Part shown: piece after piece, positions 1 through 11,863 of the stretch
How the letters are laid out: each line of letters starts with the position of its first letter
Numbering within the stretch: the first letter of the stretch is position 1
Assembly: GCA_907165135.1 (NCBI GenBank)
Contig: OU015569.1
Span: forward strand, 3,472,001-3,536,000
DNA: 64,000 nt
Direction: 5' to 3'
Origin: Oikopleura dioica
Taxonomy: Eukaryota > Chordata > Appendicularia > Copelata > Oikopleuridae
Made by a program: the position numbers and the translations under genes
The notes under the pieces: generated by a model
The model's database searches: none
Told to the model about the DNA's origin: nothing
Seen by the model: only the letters and a program-made list of their open reading frames with translations

Positions 1-199
1 GTTGTCCATTACAGAAAGTTCATCGACGAAGTGACTCAATTCGGCTGTCGGTAGATGGCCTGATCCTCTTATCTATTAACAAAACAGCGCCATCTACCTC
101 AAGCTGAGTGACCCTTGATAACTGTACAAATATTCTGAATGCAAAATTATTGCCCAACGGAGCCACTTCTTTACTAACTTCATCCAACGCAGCAAACAT
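1..199 (-). CDS. Unassigned protein, N-terminal part, cut by the left edge
   Basis: Reading leftwards from an ATG at 199, the frame encodes about 30 residues starting MFAALDEVSKEV. A 40 bp GT-AG intron then removes a region that would otherwise break the frame. After it the frame stays open to the window edge with a plausible helical stretch (IRGSGHLPTAELSHF). A 25 bp alternative for the same intron keeps the same phase. The gene is divergent from the protease gene at 447, leaving about 250 bp for two promoters. I do not recognise the family. The exon call rests only on the open frame and splice sites. Confidence 0.4.
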
Positions 200-446
200 G
201 ATTGTTTCTCATTCCGTTCATAGCTGCAAAAATGAAAGCAATAAAATCTTAAAAAATGAAATTTGAGTCATATTAAAAATAAGGGAAATGTCTTAAAAAT
301 ATTCCGGAAATTTTGATCAAACAAGTTGTTTTGAAATAATTGTTCCTGACAATAACCGGTCCAGCGTTGTCCAGCTGGCAAAACATTTTATGGGCTCTAG
401 ACTATTTAACAAAATGTTGCTGATTGTCTGAGACCATATCGAGAGA

Positions 447-1358
<912 letters not shown>

Positions 1359-1437
1359 ATCTTTTTTTTGGCATCAGACTGAAAGGATACTTAACAATTG
1401 ACCTTTTGTGAAAATATTGTGAACACAAAAATAGCAG

Positions 1438-2893
1438 TTTCATAGACGACAATGAGATGGTGAACACTGACACTGGCATTGCAGAATGTGCTTGTGGTTT
1501 GAGCCGTGCTGACAGGCACTGACAATTTAAAAGAAGAAAAAATTGATTAAAAATTTAAGAATCACCAATAGCCAGAAAGCGAAAACAGACACGTGGCCAT
1601 GGTTTGTACTAATTGCAAAATCAGACGAGGCTGGGAATTACCGTCAAGTTTGTGGAGGAACGCTAGTCGGAACGAACTTCATCATCTCTGCTGCGCATTG
1701 TTTCGTCTTTGAAGGTATTCTCGAAAAATAGGTCTCGATAAAATTCGCGGCCTAGAGAATGTTTCCGGTTACAACTTCATCCCTACGCAGCGATATCGGT
1801 TCTACTTAAATTTCTATTCGAAGAGGGATTTGAGTAATGCTAGGCTTGCAACGGCAGAGTGGATCAAATGCCACCCCCGTTTTTCACAGCAAAAACGAGG
1901 AATCTACAATGACATTTGCTTGATTAAGCTCAAGAAGTCGCTCCCCTGCGATAGCAAAACGAGGCCTGCTTGCCTTCCGACCAAAACTCCATCTGAAAAA
2001 AAAGTTGGTGGTCTCTCAGATTTGTTTAGATCGACTTTAATTAGATTTGTTATGCGGCTGGCTTCGGTGATTTAACCGGAAACGACAATTATGCAAAAAA
2101 TCTCCAAGAAGGTGTTCTATCTGTCATCTCTCAAGAACATTGCAACAGGAAGGAATACTCAAGCGCGTCCTTTACCATAATAAGTCTTTAGTGTGTATCA
2201 CGTAGAGAAGGAGAGTCGAGACTTTTTTTGCGCTGCGAATTCGACTGGAGGAGTGGACACATGCCAAGGCGATTCTGGAGGACCCCTTGTTTGCTACGCT
2301 AATTCACGAGGATATGTAACTGGCATTACGAGCTTCGGAGTTGGCTGTAATGATGAGAGATATCCCGGGGCGTATACAAATGTGGCAAATTATAGAGAGT
2401 GGATCTTGGAAAGTCAGAAAAGTGAGGACTTCTGCATCGAGGCTGCCTCAAATTCATCCTGTGGGGGTGTCTATGACCACTCTCCAGGCCTTCTGCGATT
2501 GAGAACAAATCTGGAAACGGGGACTTATTTTAACAATGAGTTCTGCAAATGGGAGATTCGTGCACCAGAAGGAATGAACATCGCTTTTCGGGAAAGTGGC
2601 GATTCTTCGTTAAAATGAGATTAAAAAAAAAAGACTGAAAATCACCAAGAAAGTTTATTTGTGAATTTGAAATAGAGTTCGTCGTTGAAGGAAACTCATT
2701 GTTGTGCTATGATTTGATAACGATCGAGGACCCCAAGCAGCGAGAGAAAATTTCCTACCAGTTCTGTGGACCAAGAGTGAGCGACTCATTCCTTAGTTCG
2801 GAGTCAAACGAACTGGATATCATCTTCGGCAGCGACTTCAGGAACATTTCAACAACATTCAAAATTCATCTTACTTTCGAAAAATTCAAATGA
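1438..2893 (+). CDS. Second trypsin-like serine protease followed by a CUB domain
   Basis: This is an extracellular S1 protease. A propeptide-like segment with paired cysteines ([10 protein letters not shown]) joins through a 44 bp GC-AG intron (1516-1559) to R-ITNSQ, the activation cleavage site. The triad is His in SAAHC, Asp in NDICLI and Ser in GDSGGP. Further inferred introns are 2004-2044 (GT-AG), 2149-2191 (GA-AG) and 2609-2649 (GT-AG). A 17 bp GT-AG step at 1715-1731 is needed to keep frame after the His motif and may be a micro-intron or a frameshift. After the protease, [10 protein letters not shown] to FEKFK fits a CUB domain, with the pattern CYDLITIED. No signal peptide is seen directly upstream, and the open frame begins just after a splice acceptor at 1437. 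That favours continuity with the preceding protease. Confidence 0.72.
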
Positions 2894-3173
2894 GCATTAA
2901 TGAAATGATCAAGTGACACTGGTCGAGGATTCACAATCGAGTACAAGGCAAGAAAACAGGAAGATCTAGGCCTATTCTAAAAATGAATTCAGTTTGTTGA
3001 GCCTCCTGCAGCTGCGAAGCTATCAAAAATAGATTCAACGATCTCGATACTGGCTAGTCATCTTTCTCACAAGACATCATCCTCTCTTATTAGAAAATTG
3101 AATGTTCTATTATTAATCTTATCTCTAGTCAGTTTTAAATAAAATAAGATATAAGAAAATACAGCTTTTTAAT

Positions 3174-4961
3174 TCATATTTCTGTGCAGATTTTATTCCT
3201 TATAGAATTATTAGCAACTGTGAATTCTGTTTTCGTCGACCTAGAGCTAACATCTTCCGCAAGTTTATTACATATCAACTTGATTATTCCGCCGAGCCAC
3301 ACAAGACCACATATAATCCAAAAGAAGATGCAGACCCTAAATAATCAATTAAAATTTAGAACAGCCCGTCTACCTGTAAATGTCAAAATACAATTCTGCA
3401 TTTTCAGCGAATACAGTCTCATCGCATGGGTTGTTTAAATACGAGTGCTGTGCAGGCATAGGATTCACCAAGTGGTTGAGACATCTTGTTTCATTCTTCT
3501 TATAAATTGCATAGCTTGATGGTGGATCTTCCCTAGGAACAATATCCCCAAAGCCGATTGTTGATAAAGTAACGAGTGAAAAGTATAGCGCTTCGAATAA
3601 TGTCCATTCTTCTATCCGAGAGAAAATATACACTACACAAATTATGAGCTGGTCGACATAGAGTGCGTTTACCTGGCACGAGTATAATAAAAACGATTCC
3701 ACCAAAGATATAGTCGCAAGACGGTGAAATGATACCCTTCAGGGAGATGGACATTCATATGAAAAAAAAAGAACATCTAACAGTAAATTTGACTTTTGCC
3801 TGTCGATTTCGTGGCAGATCTCCGTTCCTTTTTGCGTTGCAACACGTGAATGTTGATTTCGGAACTGATGGACTGAGTTAGCATCGCGAAAAAAGGGATT
3901 CCAAAAAGCATGAATATCATAAGGAAACTTCGTCCTTCTGCTGTCTTCATCAAAGTTGGCGAAACATCAGAAATTCATTGTTCGACAGTCGAACTTCGAC
4001 TCGTCAACCGCGTTCCTGAGGGACCATGTGACCATATCCGATGGTCGTCGCCACGGTGCCAGCAAAGAAGAAAGACGAATGAAGATTCCATTGGTTTTGA
4101 CAGTGATTCTTTGCAGTCACATAGTTATCTTTTGGAGGCTTTTGTTAAGAAAATTTTAATTTGGCATAAATAAGCTTATTAAAATTATAAAATATGGTTA
4201 CCCCAAAAAGGTTGGATCCTATTAATATTTAATTCGTATATTGATCTTGAAGATTCCAATTTATAAAGAAATAAAGAAGCCAGAACCTATAGCAACTGAA
4301 GCAGATTCCTCCATTAGCGCACGAAAGGTCGCTCCAGATATCTCTAACGTTTCTTCGTTGAAACGTTCTGTTATTTGGGTCAGCAGATAAATTATCAAAC
4401 GGCGAATCCCAATGTACTTTTCGACCCTATTCAAATTGTGATATCGCAACTATTCGGTCGTACAACTGGAAGAAGTTTTCTTCTAGCTCTGGATTGCTCA
4501 TCAACTGATTGACAATCAATTCGTATGATTCCTTTGAACAGTTTTCTGACTCCCAGCTGTAAAACAACGATGAGCTCTTTGCAAACTGACTGCCAAGGCC
4601 TCCCTGCTCCTTCATTTTCCGAATTCCCTTGCACATTTTTTTATTGAGAGATAACCTGAATGTTTAGAGAAATTTCTGGCTTTTACTTCTCATTACTTGT
4701 AGAAATACGAGTCTCCAAAGGCCGCAACTTTTTCACCAAGTTGTTCTTGAGCTAGAGAGCATCTGTTTTGTTCTTAAACGGATACAACTTTTTTAACTAC
4801 TTCACAAAGTTTAGGAATTAATCCGTTCCTGCTGGCTGTTCAAGTTTTACGAATACGATTGATCCAATAAACAAAACTAAAATGTAAGCTCCAAGAAGTC
4901 TAATCGTCCTGGGAATGATGAATATTTTCTCAACCACTGGCCATAGAGTATTCTCTTCCAT
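3174..4961 (-). CDS. Two-pore-domain (K2P) potassium channel subunit
   Basis: This membrane protein forms background K+ leak channels as a dimer. Exons joined by frame give: M1 (about residues 21-38), a long extracellular cap, pore helix 1 with filter TIGYG, M2 ([14 protein letters not shown]), a basic cytosolic loop, M3 ([14 protein letters not shown]), pore 2 with filter TIGFGD, M4 ([13 protein letters not shown]) and a short C-terminus. Introns include GA-AG cases at 4828-4773 and 4015-3945, and short GT-AG introns of 37-40 bp. The splice before M3 could not be fixed. The TIGFGD filter and the P-V-IF-IEEW pattern before it suggest a TREK/TASK/THIK-like member, but the subfamily is not assigned. 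The cap region is about 150 residues, roughly twice the usual length. The gene lies downstream of NAA80 on the same strand, 650 bp away. Confidence 0.85.
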
Positions 4962-5610
4962 TTAATCAGTTCCTTAATCCTTTTAAGTCAGTTACTTTTT
5001 CGAATCAAGTTTTTTGGGCTAGTGTTCTGGTTTTCAGCGCCTGTGCATCTCGTTAAATATTCAGTATCGGCTGATAGGGGCTCATTACTACTGGAAGCTT
5101 AATGCATTTAACAGGTTCATATTGCCTAGATGAATGTAGGTGTGGGATAGGATTCTTGATTATTGTTTTAATTAAGAAACTCGCCGCAGGATGACTGCGT
5201 TTGATATCTGCCCATCCAGTGAAGCCTATTTTAAACTAACGATCCTGCGAGATGTATTCGTAGATGCAATCTCTTCTCTGACAAAATCAACTGTTTTCGT
5301 CCTTCTATTTTTGTTATTGCCATTTACAGCAGCCCACTATTAAACAATTCAGGCGGAATAATATGTCATGTCTTTTTTCATAAGGTGTTTGTATAAGCTC
5401 TGTCAGATGTTGCCTCAAAATGAATTTTATTTCTTTCTTTGTAAGATGCGACGAGGGTTTTTAACTGATTGTGAATATTAAATAGAACGCGACAATGCAG
5501 GACTAAAATGCGGTGTGCACAGCTCGATTTCGAATGCGAAAGTTGACGCACATTGACGGCGAAATATTCATTTTATTTACAGTAGAACAATACGCAACAC
5601 ACTGACTGAA
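4962..5610. other. Intergenic spacer between the K2P gene and NAA80
   Basis: No credible coding exon, RNA gene or repeat is seen. The stretch is AT-rich with short poly-T runs. It probably holds the K2P promoter or trans-splice acceptor and the NAA80 3' end. Confidence 0.5.
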
Positions 5611-6366
5611 TTACAAACAAATGCTTTTATCATACCAAAACCGGTCTTCTCCGTTGACCTTGACTACAGTCTCGTTCCCCATATTCGTTTTTTGAGATAG
5701 TTGCTGCATTTTCATGAAAATATCGCTTTTGTTTTTCCTGAACTTTGTGAACTGCACAGGAGTGCACTTCGCATAGCCGAGGTTCTCATAAAATCCTTGC
5801 GCATCTAACGTTTGAAGGCAAATGCGATTTCCAGCAAGATGCTCGACAATAAACTGTTCAATAAATGACATGAGCTTTCGTCCAAGACCGCGCCCTCGAA
5901 CATTTTTGGCGACGCAAACTGACTCTGCATAGAATGTTTGATTATTATTCAGGCATCGACAGAGTTTGACATGACCGTGTGTTTCTCCAGACGACTTTTC
6001 AACAAGAGCAGACTAGAGTCTTAATTGCATTGAAATCATAACTAATTTCATAAGTGCGTATGGTCCGATTGATCAATTCCGACAAGTGAATTTTAAGACT
6101 CCTACTCGAAATGAATGGGTAAATCGTCAGACGAAGACTTAACGTAAAAATTATTATTAAGAACTTGACTTAGACCAACTTGCAAAATACGAAGACGCCC
6201 GGCAGGATTTCGCGATGACCACTCATCAGATAAGAGTTCAGCGCATTCGGTTAGATATTTGTCGGGAAGCTTAATCCGATTAGTTTATTTCTTTTTCATC
6301 ATCCACCTCATGTAGTTTAAAGAATTGGTAATCTGGAGAAGAATAAAGGGGCACCGAGGTTTCCAT
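5611..6366 (-). CDS. NAA80: N-alpha-acetyltransferase 80 (actin NatH)
   Basis: A GNAT-fold acetyltransferase. In animals NAA80 transfers acetyl from acetyl-CoA to the processed acidic N-terminus of actin in the cytosol. Visible features are an N-terminal block ECAELLSDEW followed by GRLRIL, the acetyl-CoA pyrophosphate-binding motif RGRGLGRKLM, the later motif GFYENLGY, and the family C-terminal signature RFWYDKSI. These match the remembered layout of NAA80, but without the proline-rich insert seen in the mammalian protein. The start at 6366 opens an exon beginning METSVPLYSS. A 37 bp GT-AG intron then joins FFKLHE to LPDKYL. It lies between FAM91A1 and the K2P gene on the same strand, 160 bp after the FAM91A1 stop. 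Confidence 0.85.
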
Positions 6367-6525
6367 TGTAAGGGGATACAGTGCTAAAGGTGACGGATTA
6401 TGAAGTGTTAGTTTGACTTGAAGAAACAGTTTGGTGGAATCATTTTGGCAAGGAATAAAAAAGTGGAATCAGACAAGACAACTGCGTGACAGCCGAAGGA
6501 ATTCATAAACACAGTTCATTGAGGT

Positions 6526-9500
6526 TCATTCATCGAAAAACTCGATCGTTCCGTCTCGCACAAGAAGGGCCCTCGTCGGCCATGAGCCTTCCTCGTTGTC
6601 CCCATATTCGCTCATCAATTCATGAAGCTGGTCATCCCATTGTTTATGTGTTTCTTAAAGCCAGTGTTAACGCGCAGAAATACTCGGTAGTTCGATTTAC
6701 CTATTGCTTTTGGATCTATCGTACTCATCCCGTCACAAACTTTTGCGGTGAGCTCGAGAGAAGTTAGAGGGATTCCAAAATTGATGGCATCAATAAAGGT
6801 GTTTCCGTCAAGCTCAACCTGTGAAATGTAGCCAGCACACTTCGTTGGGTCGACGAGGTCTGAAAGAGTCGCGAGCTGATCGTCGCGTATTCCAGCACTA
6901 GATAATTCTTCTTGGGTTTGTGGAAGAGCTACGGGCTGTAGGTCGTTGGAATGATTTCTCAGTACTATGGGATGGTGGATAAGTGCTTCGTTTAGATGAT
7001 AAAGGCCCATTGAAGAAGAAAGAATTTGAATGTCATGTTCCCAGGGGTAGACTTTGAATTTGCGAGCAGTTTCCAGACATTTTGGAAAGGACCGAAGCCT
7101 AAAGCCTCGTGGAAGAACAAGAGCGAAGGGACCGTTCGGAGATTTCAGGCTAAGAAGAACTTGCAGCCATGGATTCGAACGCCGGCCAGATGGGTTTCCC
7201 ACAAATGGAATATCAGGAGGTAGAGAAGGCAGAGAGCAGTTGATATCGGCCATGGAAATTATCATACTATATTGAGACGCAAACCGCTTCTGAATCACAG
7301 CTGTTGGAAGCTCATTAAGGGTTTCAGCCCTAAACATATGGACTTTTCCAGATACTCTTAGCATTTCTGAGAGCGGGTGTATAAAGATTCTTCTGAGGTA
7401 ACCAAAGAAACAATAAAAAATTTTATATACCCCTGACTAGCGCAAGAAGTAAAGCACGACCCGCCTCAAAGTAGGTCTCAGCATCACCATCCGCCCCATA
7501 ATCTGAAATAAAGTTATTACCTCTTCGCTTACGTAACTTTGGATAACAAGACTGCGAATCCCTCATGGGACATAATCGCGAAAAGTGTTAACTGCTCGAC
7601 GGAAAGGTACTACGGTTCAACACTTGATTTCTGGGTTCATTCACTCTCTTTAAACCTACCATCTATGAGACGAAGCTCTTCAGTCAGCGCATCAATTTGG
7701 TCGTTTCTCAATTGACCGACCTTGAACATTTCAAAATAACTGTTTAAAGAGAGGAACTTACCTCGAACATGGTGACAGCGTGTTTTTTCAGGCCAGCTAA
7801 AAATTAATTATTTGACAACTTAGCAAAAGAGAATCTGTATTCCGCAAAAAAATCACCTGAAAGATTTCCCATCATGAGCAAGGCAGCTAAGTTCGAATCG
7901 TAAATCAACGCGAGTTTGGAATGGGCATCCTTGTCTTCCTTGATGTCACCAGGCTCATCAAGAGATGTTGAAGAGAGTGTATCAACCAGATTATCATCTT
8001 CGAATTCATCCTCTTTTTCCGCAAATCCGAGCCTGTTCAATGTTGAAACTGCTTGTGAGACGAGACTCAACTCTTCTTCAAGCAATTCGGAGAGTTCTTT
8101 AACTGATTGAGAGGATAGGGTAGAGAACACCTTGTAGAGCAAGCTCTCAATATAGTCACCAGATAGACGGTTCATCACGAAACCTTCAAGGACTATCAAA
8201 TGGCTAAAATTATTCTTATAATCATAAATTTAAACAAGCGAAAACAGTTGAAAGGAGGAACTGCTTAAAATTTCCCATGAAAGGATAAGCCATTTTCCTG
8301 GAATGCGAAATGAGTCCAAGTCTCCAACTGGAATTTCGATAAACACGATTTCTTTTTGAATGAGTTCGCGAAATCCAGGCTTTGAGGTAAATTTAGCCAC
8401 CTGGAAGAGTTTGTCCCCAGAATCCATCATCGCGTCTAGCAGTTCTTTTGCAGCAAAAGTTAATCCTTGAATCTATAACGAGTTAAGAAGCTGTCGCCTA
8501 CCACTTACTTGCAATGTTGTTGGATAGCCCACGCGGACCATCCACCAGGGCTCAAGTTCAATGTCTATGGGCTGAGACGGTAGTTCTGCCCCATTTTGAG
8601 AAGACTTAAGTCTTGATATCGGTGTTTTCCGGAACAGCATACCCGAAATCGAATTCGTTATTGACTTTTTCGACCGTGACTGGTTTAATAAGTCAATGTA
8701 CTCATTCCTCCCAATACCAGTTAATCTAAGGACGTCTGCCGCAGTGAAATTTGGAAGTTGATCATATGACTTTTCGGCCTCTAGATGAGCACACAGCATC
8801 TTGCGATAATAAGCGAAAGGGGAGACTTCTATCGCCACCATTCGCTCCTAGGAAAAAAATTATTTAAAACTTTAATAAACGTATATCATATACCGTATAT
8901 GTTATGGTAATATTTTCAAATACAATGCAAATTCAATTTAGCAATCTATTAATCGAGATCTCGCTCGTTTCGCCTTGCCTGACAATGGCGGAATGCTGTA
9001 AGGGCGCAAAATAAAACTGGGAAAACAATAATATTTGGAATTAATGATTATCGCAGGGACACCAGTAATTAAAGAAAACGAACTATCTTTCGTGGGCAGT
9101 TTCTTATATTTTGCAACTCACTCAAATATTTGCGTATTTTGTCGATTCAATCCCACTGCCCTAATACGGTAAACAGAGATTCGCCGAGAAAAATGGTAAG
9201 AAAAGGCTAGCCCGGAAGAGATGAAGGAAAATTTAGGTGAATTGGGGGTACCCTGCGTGTGGTATTTGCGCGGCTCTTGGTCTGTTATGCATAACGTCAT
9301 CATTTTTTGTTAATGATCAAAGTGGATCAGCTGATTCGCATTTTGTCAACAGTGTTTCTACGCAGGTAAATGTTATTGAACGTCTTAAATGAATTTAGCC
9401 TTGAAAGCTTTTGCTTATGAATTACGTAAACTGAATTTACTTAGAGTCCAACAGTTGTACGCCCGTCGCAAAATACGGAAGAAAAGAAAGTACGGACGGA

Positions 9501-10817
9501 GACAGATAATGCCAGACAAAATGATCCGGAGGTTGCTACCAGATATTAAAATAATATAAAGACATTTTAGTACTTGAACTATCTGGAGGGTATGTGGACA
9601 CCAGTCAAGACTGTTGGTTTGGAAGAATATCTAGAGGCAGAGAATGGCCCATTGTGGTACCAGCAAATTGCTAAGTCCAAGTTGGGCGCCCCTGACATTG
9701 AATTTGCAAGAATCGGCACTTATGTAAAGGAGGTTTTATTAACGCGCATGACCGAAATTTCAGGAATTCGCCTTCATTGTCCGGATTGGAATAATTTTCA
9801 ATAAATCTTTCCCATTCTATTTGGACAGATCGTTTGAGCAGGACTCGATACTCGGCGACACAGTGGTGACTTATCCTCGTATAAAGAAGAATCATTTGAG
9901 TTTCAAAATAACAGTAATAAAATTTGTGAAGCTTGAATTACTTCTGAAATTAGGGCTCTCGAGCTGGATTGACGCGAAATAAGATCGAAATCAAGGACAA
10001 AGACTTCTTAATTCTTACATCTACACTGGTCGACAAGAATGTTACGTTTCAGAGAACGTTTGAACGTATCGCCTTGGACCCTACGGAATCATAGAAGAAA
10101 GGAATACGAACACTTTAGAATTTTGACCCTGTAAGCAAGGTGCCTTTTTATCTGAAAGAATAAACATCTAAGTCGATTGCACACGAAAAAAATGCAAGGA
10201 AAATTTAGGAGAAGCAATGGTTACCTGAAGATGGTAAGGATAAATTCTCATTCGTTCGCGACAGTATTTTTCCATAGTTTGGTAATAGGAGAGTTCATTT
10301 TTGATCGCCAATTTTGCAACTAAAAGACAAATATATTGCGTCCTCAAATATAGATACTTCACAAATACTGATTTCCAACGATACTTTGTGACCCGTCTTA
10401 GGGTCACCGACTTATTAAAGGCGTTGTTATGCAATAGAGGCAAACGAAATGAAATAAGGACACGAGAAAACAATATTTGCGATAGTAAGAATAAAGTACA
10501 GAGGTTAGTAGGTCAGTTGTACTTTTCAAAAAAACAGAGCGTCGAAGAACATTTACCTTTGTTAAAAACAAGCTGTCGGTCGCAGCATGTGCTCATGACT
10601 CTGTCAGCGTATTCTTTCTCAGAAACAAGATTCTTAAGTTTATTTGGCAAGTCTTCATAAGAGACGGCTTATTTGGTGATCCTCAGTTGGAAATAGTTAA
10701 GATTATTAGAGTATTATCATGTTCCATTCAAGAATTATACAAGAATGCGACTATTGAAAACCACTATCCTTCGAGAATCGAGCGGAGCAAAGCGGCTTCT
10801 TTTGCATCCAGTTCCAT
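6526..10817 (-). CDS. FAM91A1: FAM91A1 homologue (TBC1D23/golgin-dependent trafficking adaptor)
   Basis: Exons across 4.3 kb align in order with FAM91A1. They are: an N-terminal exon (MELDAKEAALLRS), EDLPNKLKN, the YPYHL motif, KSYDQLPNFTAADVLRL, GIGRNEYIDL, LEGFVMNRLSGDY, ALLMMGNL, KKHAVTMFE, GDAETYFEAGRALL, NFGIPLTSLEL, and the C-terminus TRALLVRDGTIEFF. In vertebrates the protein links WDR11 and TBC1D23 in endosome-to-Golgi vesicle capture. The stop lies at 6528-6526, after a 44 bp GT-AG intron in the last part of the gene. The first intron appears to start GA rather than GT. A 1.4 kb intron between the YPYHL exon (ends near 10225) and the exon at about 8850 contains a complete FABP-like gene on the opposite strand. 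Confidence 0.9.
9237..10094 (+). CDS. FABP-like protein with N-terminal hydrophobic anchor, nested in a FAM91A1 intron
   Basis: Exons 9237-9365, 9445-9531, 9571 to about 9738, 9770 to about 9914 and a last exon ending at 10094 join in frame through 31-40 bp GT-AG introns. The C-terminal about 140 residues look like a fatty-acid-binding-protein beta-barrel: a GMW motif near the start of the barrel, a helix-like EEYLEAENGP, and the last strands KIEIKDKDFLIL and VTFQRTFER. The usual R-x-Y carboxylate-binding motif is R-T-F here. Upstream is a hydrophobic stretch (CGICAALGLLCITSSFF) followed by a charged linker. The start is unresolved; an exon ending AAAATG lies upstream across a 41 bp intron (9196-9236). 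The paralogue at 11860 shares the domain order and intron positions. Confidence 0.68.
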
Positions 10818-11472
10818 TTTTCTCCAAACGACTTACTCAGATATCCCGATCACCCTAATAATAAGCATAAGTAACACCCGGAAAATGGAAAATTAAACGT
10901 TCATATGAAAAAGTAAACTTATGAACCCGAGTTTGTCAAATAGATAACGCGTTACTATTTGCAAAGAACCAGTGTCCCAGGACAGTTCGGAACATGTTGC
11001 TTAACAAAATCAAGGTCAAGCTTAAAAGAAGAGCTGAAATCGCAATTCCAGGAATGTTCTAATTCTAATTTCATTTTACGGAAAATAACATTTTGCATTT
11101 AGTCTAGTAGGATTAATATTTTGAATTTATCGGCAGCTTTGTTATCTGTAATAGCTAATGCATTAGATGACACGGCGTAAAGCAAGGGCTCATGTAAGTG
11201 CGGCAACCGTGCAATAAGCATGGTGGAGTTTATCAATGTCAAATGGGTTCATTTCCCAAACCTACTTTTTTGCCGCATATGAGTAATTCCAAGCTAAGAG
11301 AGCAAAAGAGGAACAATTCAGGTAATTTTTACTTTCTAAAACTAGGTGCTAGAAACTGATTGCAAAATACTTACGCCACTGCTATGGATTGATTTACGAG
11401 TTACTCATAAACAGTGCAAAGTTTACTTTTGTCGTATAAAATCGACAGGATAAAAGAGCATAAAAGTTAATC
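10818..11472. other. Spacer between FAM91A1 and the next gene pair
   Basis: No coding exon or RNA gene is recognised. It separates divergent genes, FAM91A1 on minus and the small ORF on plus, so it presumably holds both 5' regions. Confidence 0.45.
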
Positions 11473-11863
11473 ATGGAAAAAGTCGCACTGGCGTTCATCT
11501 CTATTGTGCGAGAAACTATGACCTCAAGTCAACGTAAGCTACGTAAATTACATTTCCTTTCGTAACTTTGCTATTAATGAAAATTCTTGTTTAGTGAATG
11601 AAAAGAGAATTTTAACCAGTTCTAACACGCCTGCTAACTGAACTCTTTTAACATTCTAAACTTTGGTAGGCATTGACCTCAACAGAAAAAAACGCTGTGC
11701 GAGCGCCACACTATTCGTGAGCGCCTTCTTGAAGGCTTGGCTATTTATTCTTGAGCAGGGAGAGGCAATCGGAAAAGAGATAGATTTTAACAACACTCAA
11801 AAAAAAAGATCCAAGACTAAAATTAGAACATTCAAGCAGCTACTGACGAAAAACGAAAAATGA
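11473..11863 (+). CDS. Small basic protein of unknown family
   Basis: An ATG at 11473 opens MEKVALAFISIVRETMTSSQ. A GT-AG intron ending TTGTTTAG follows, then LNEKRILT, then a second GT-AG intron of about 51 bp containing CTAAC near its 3' side. The last exon has a mid-length hydrophobic helix (ATLFVSAFLKAWLFIL) and a lysine-rich tail ending LLTKNEK. Total is about 94 residues. The stop TGA at 11861-11863 overlaps the ATG of the FABP-like gene (ATGA), suggesting a bicistronic arrangement. I do not recognise a family. The splice sites are good but coding status is unproven. Confidence 0.45.

Noticed and set aside
6486-6767. Plus-strand open frame over FAM91A1 3' exons
   Set aside because: It is the antisense shadow of conserved FAM91A1 coding sequence, with no motif of its own.
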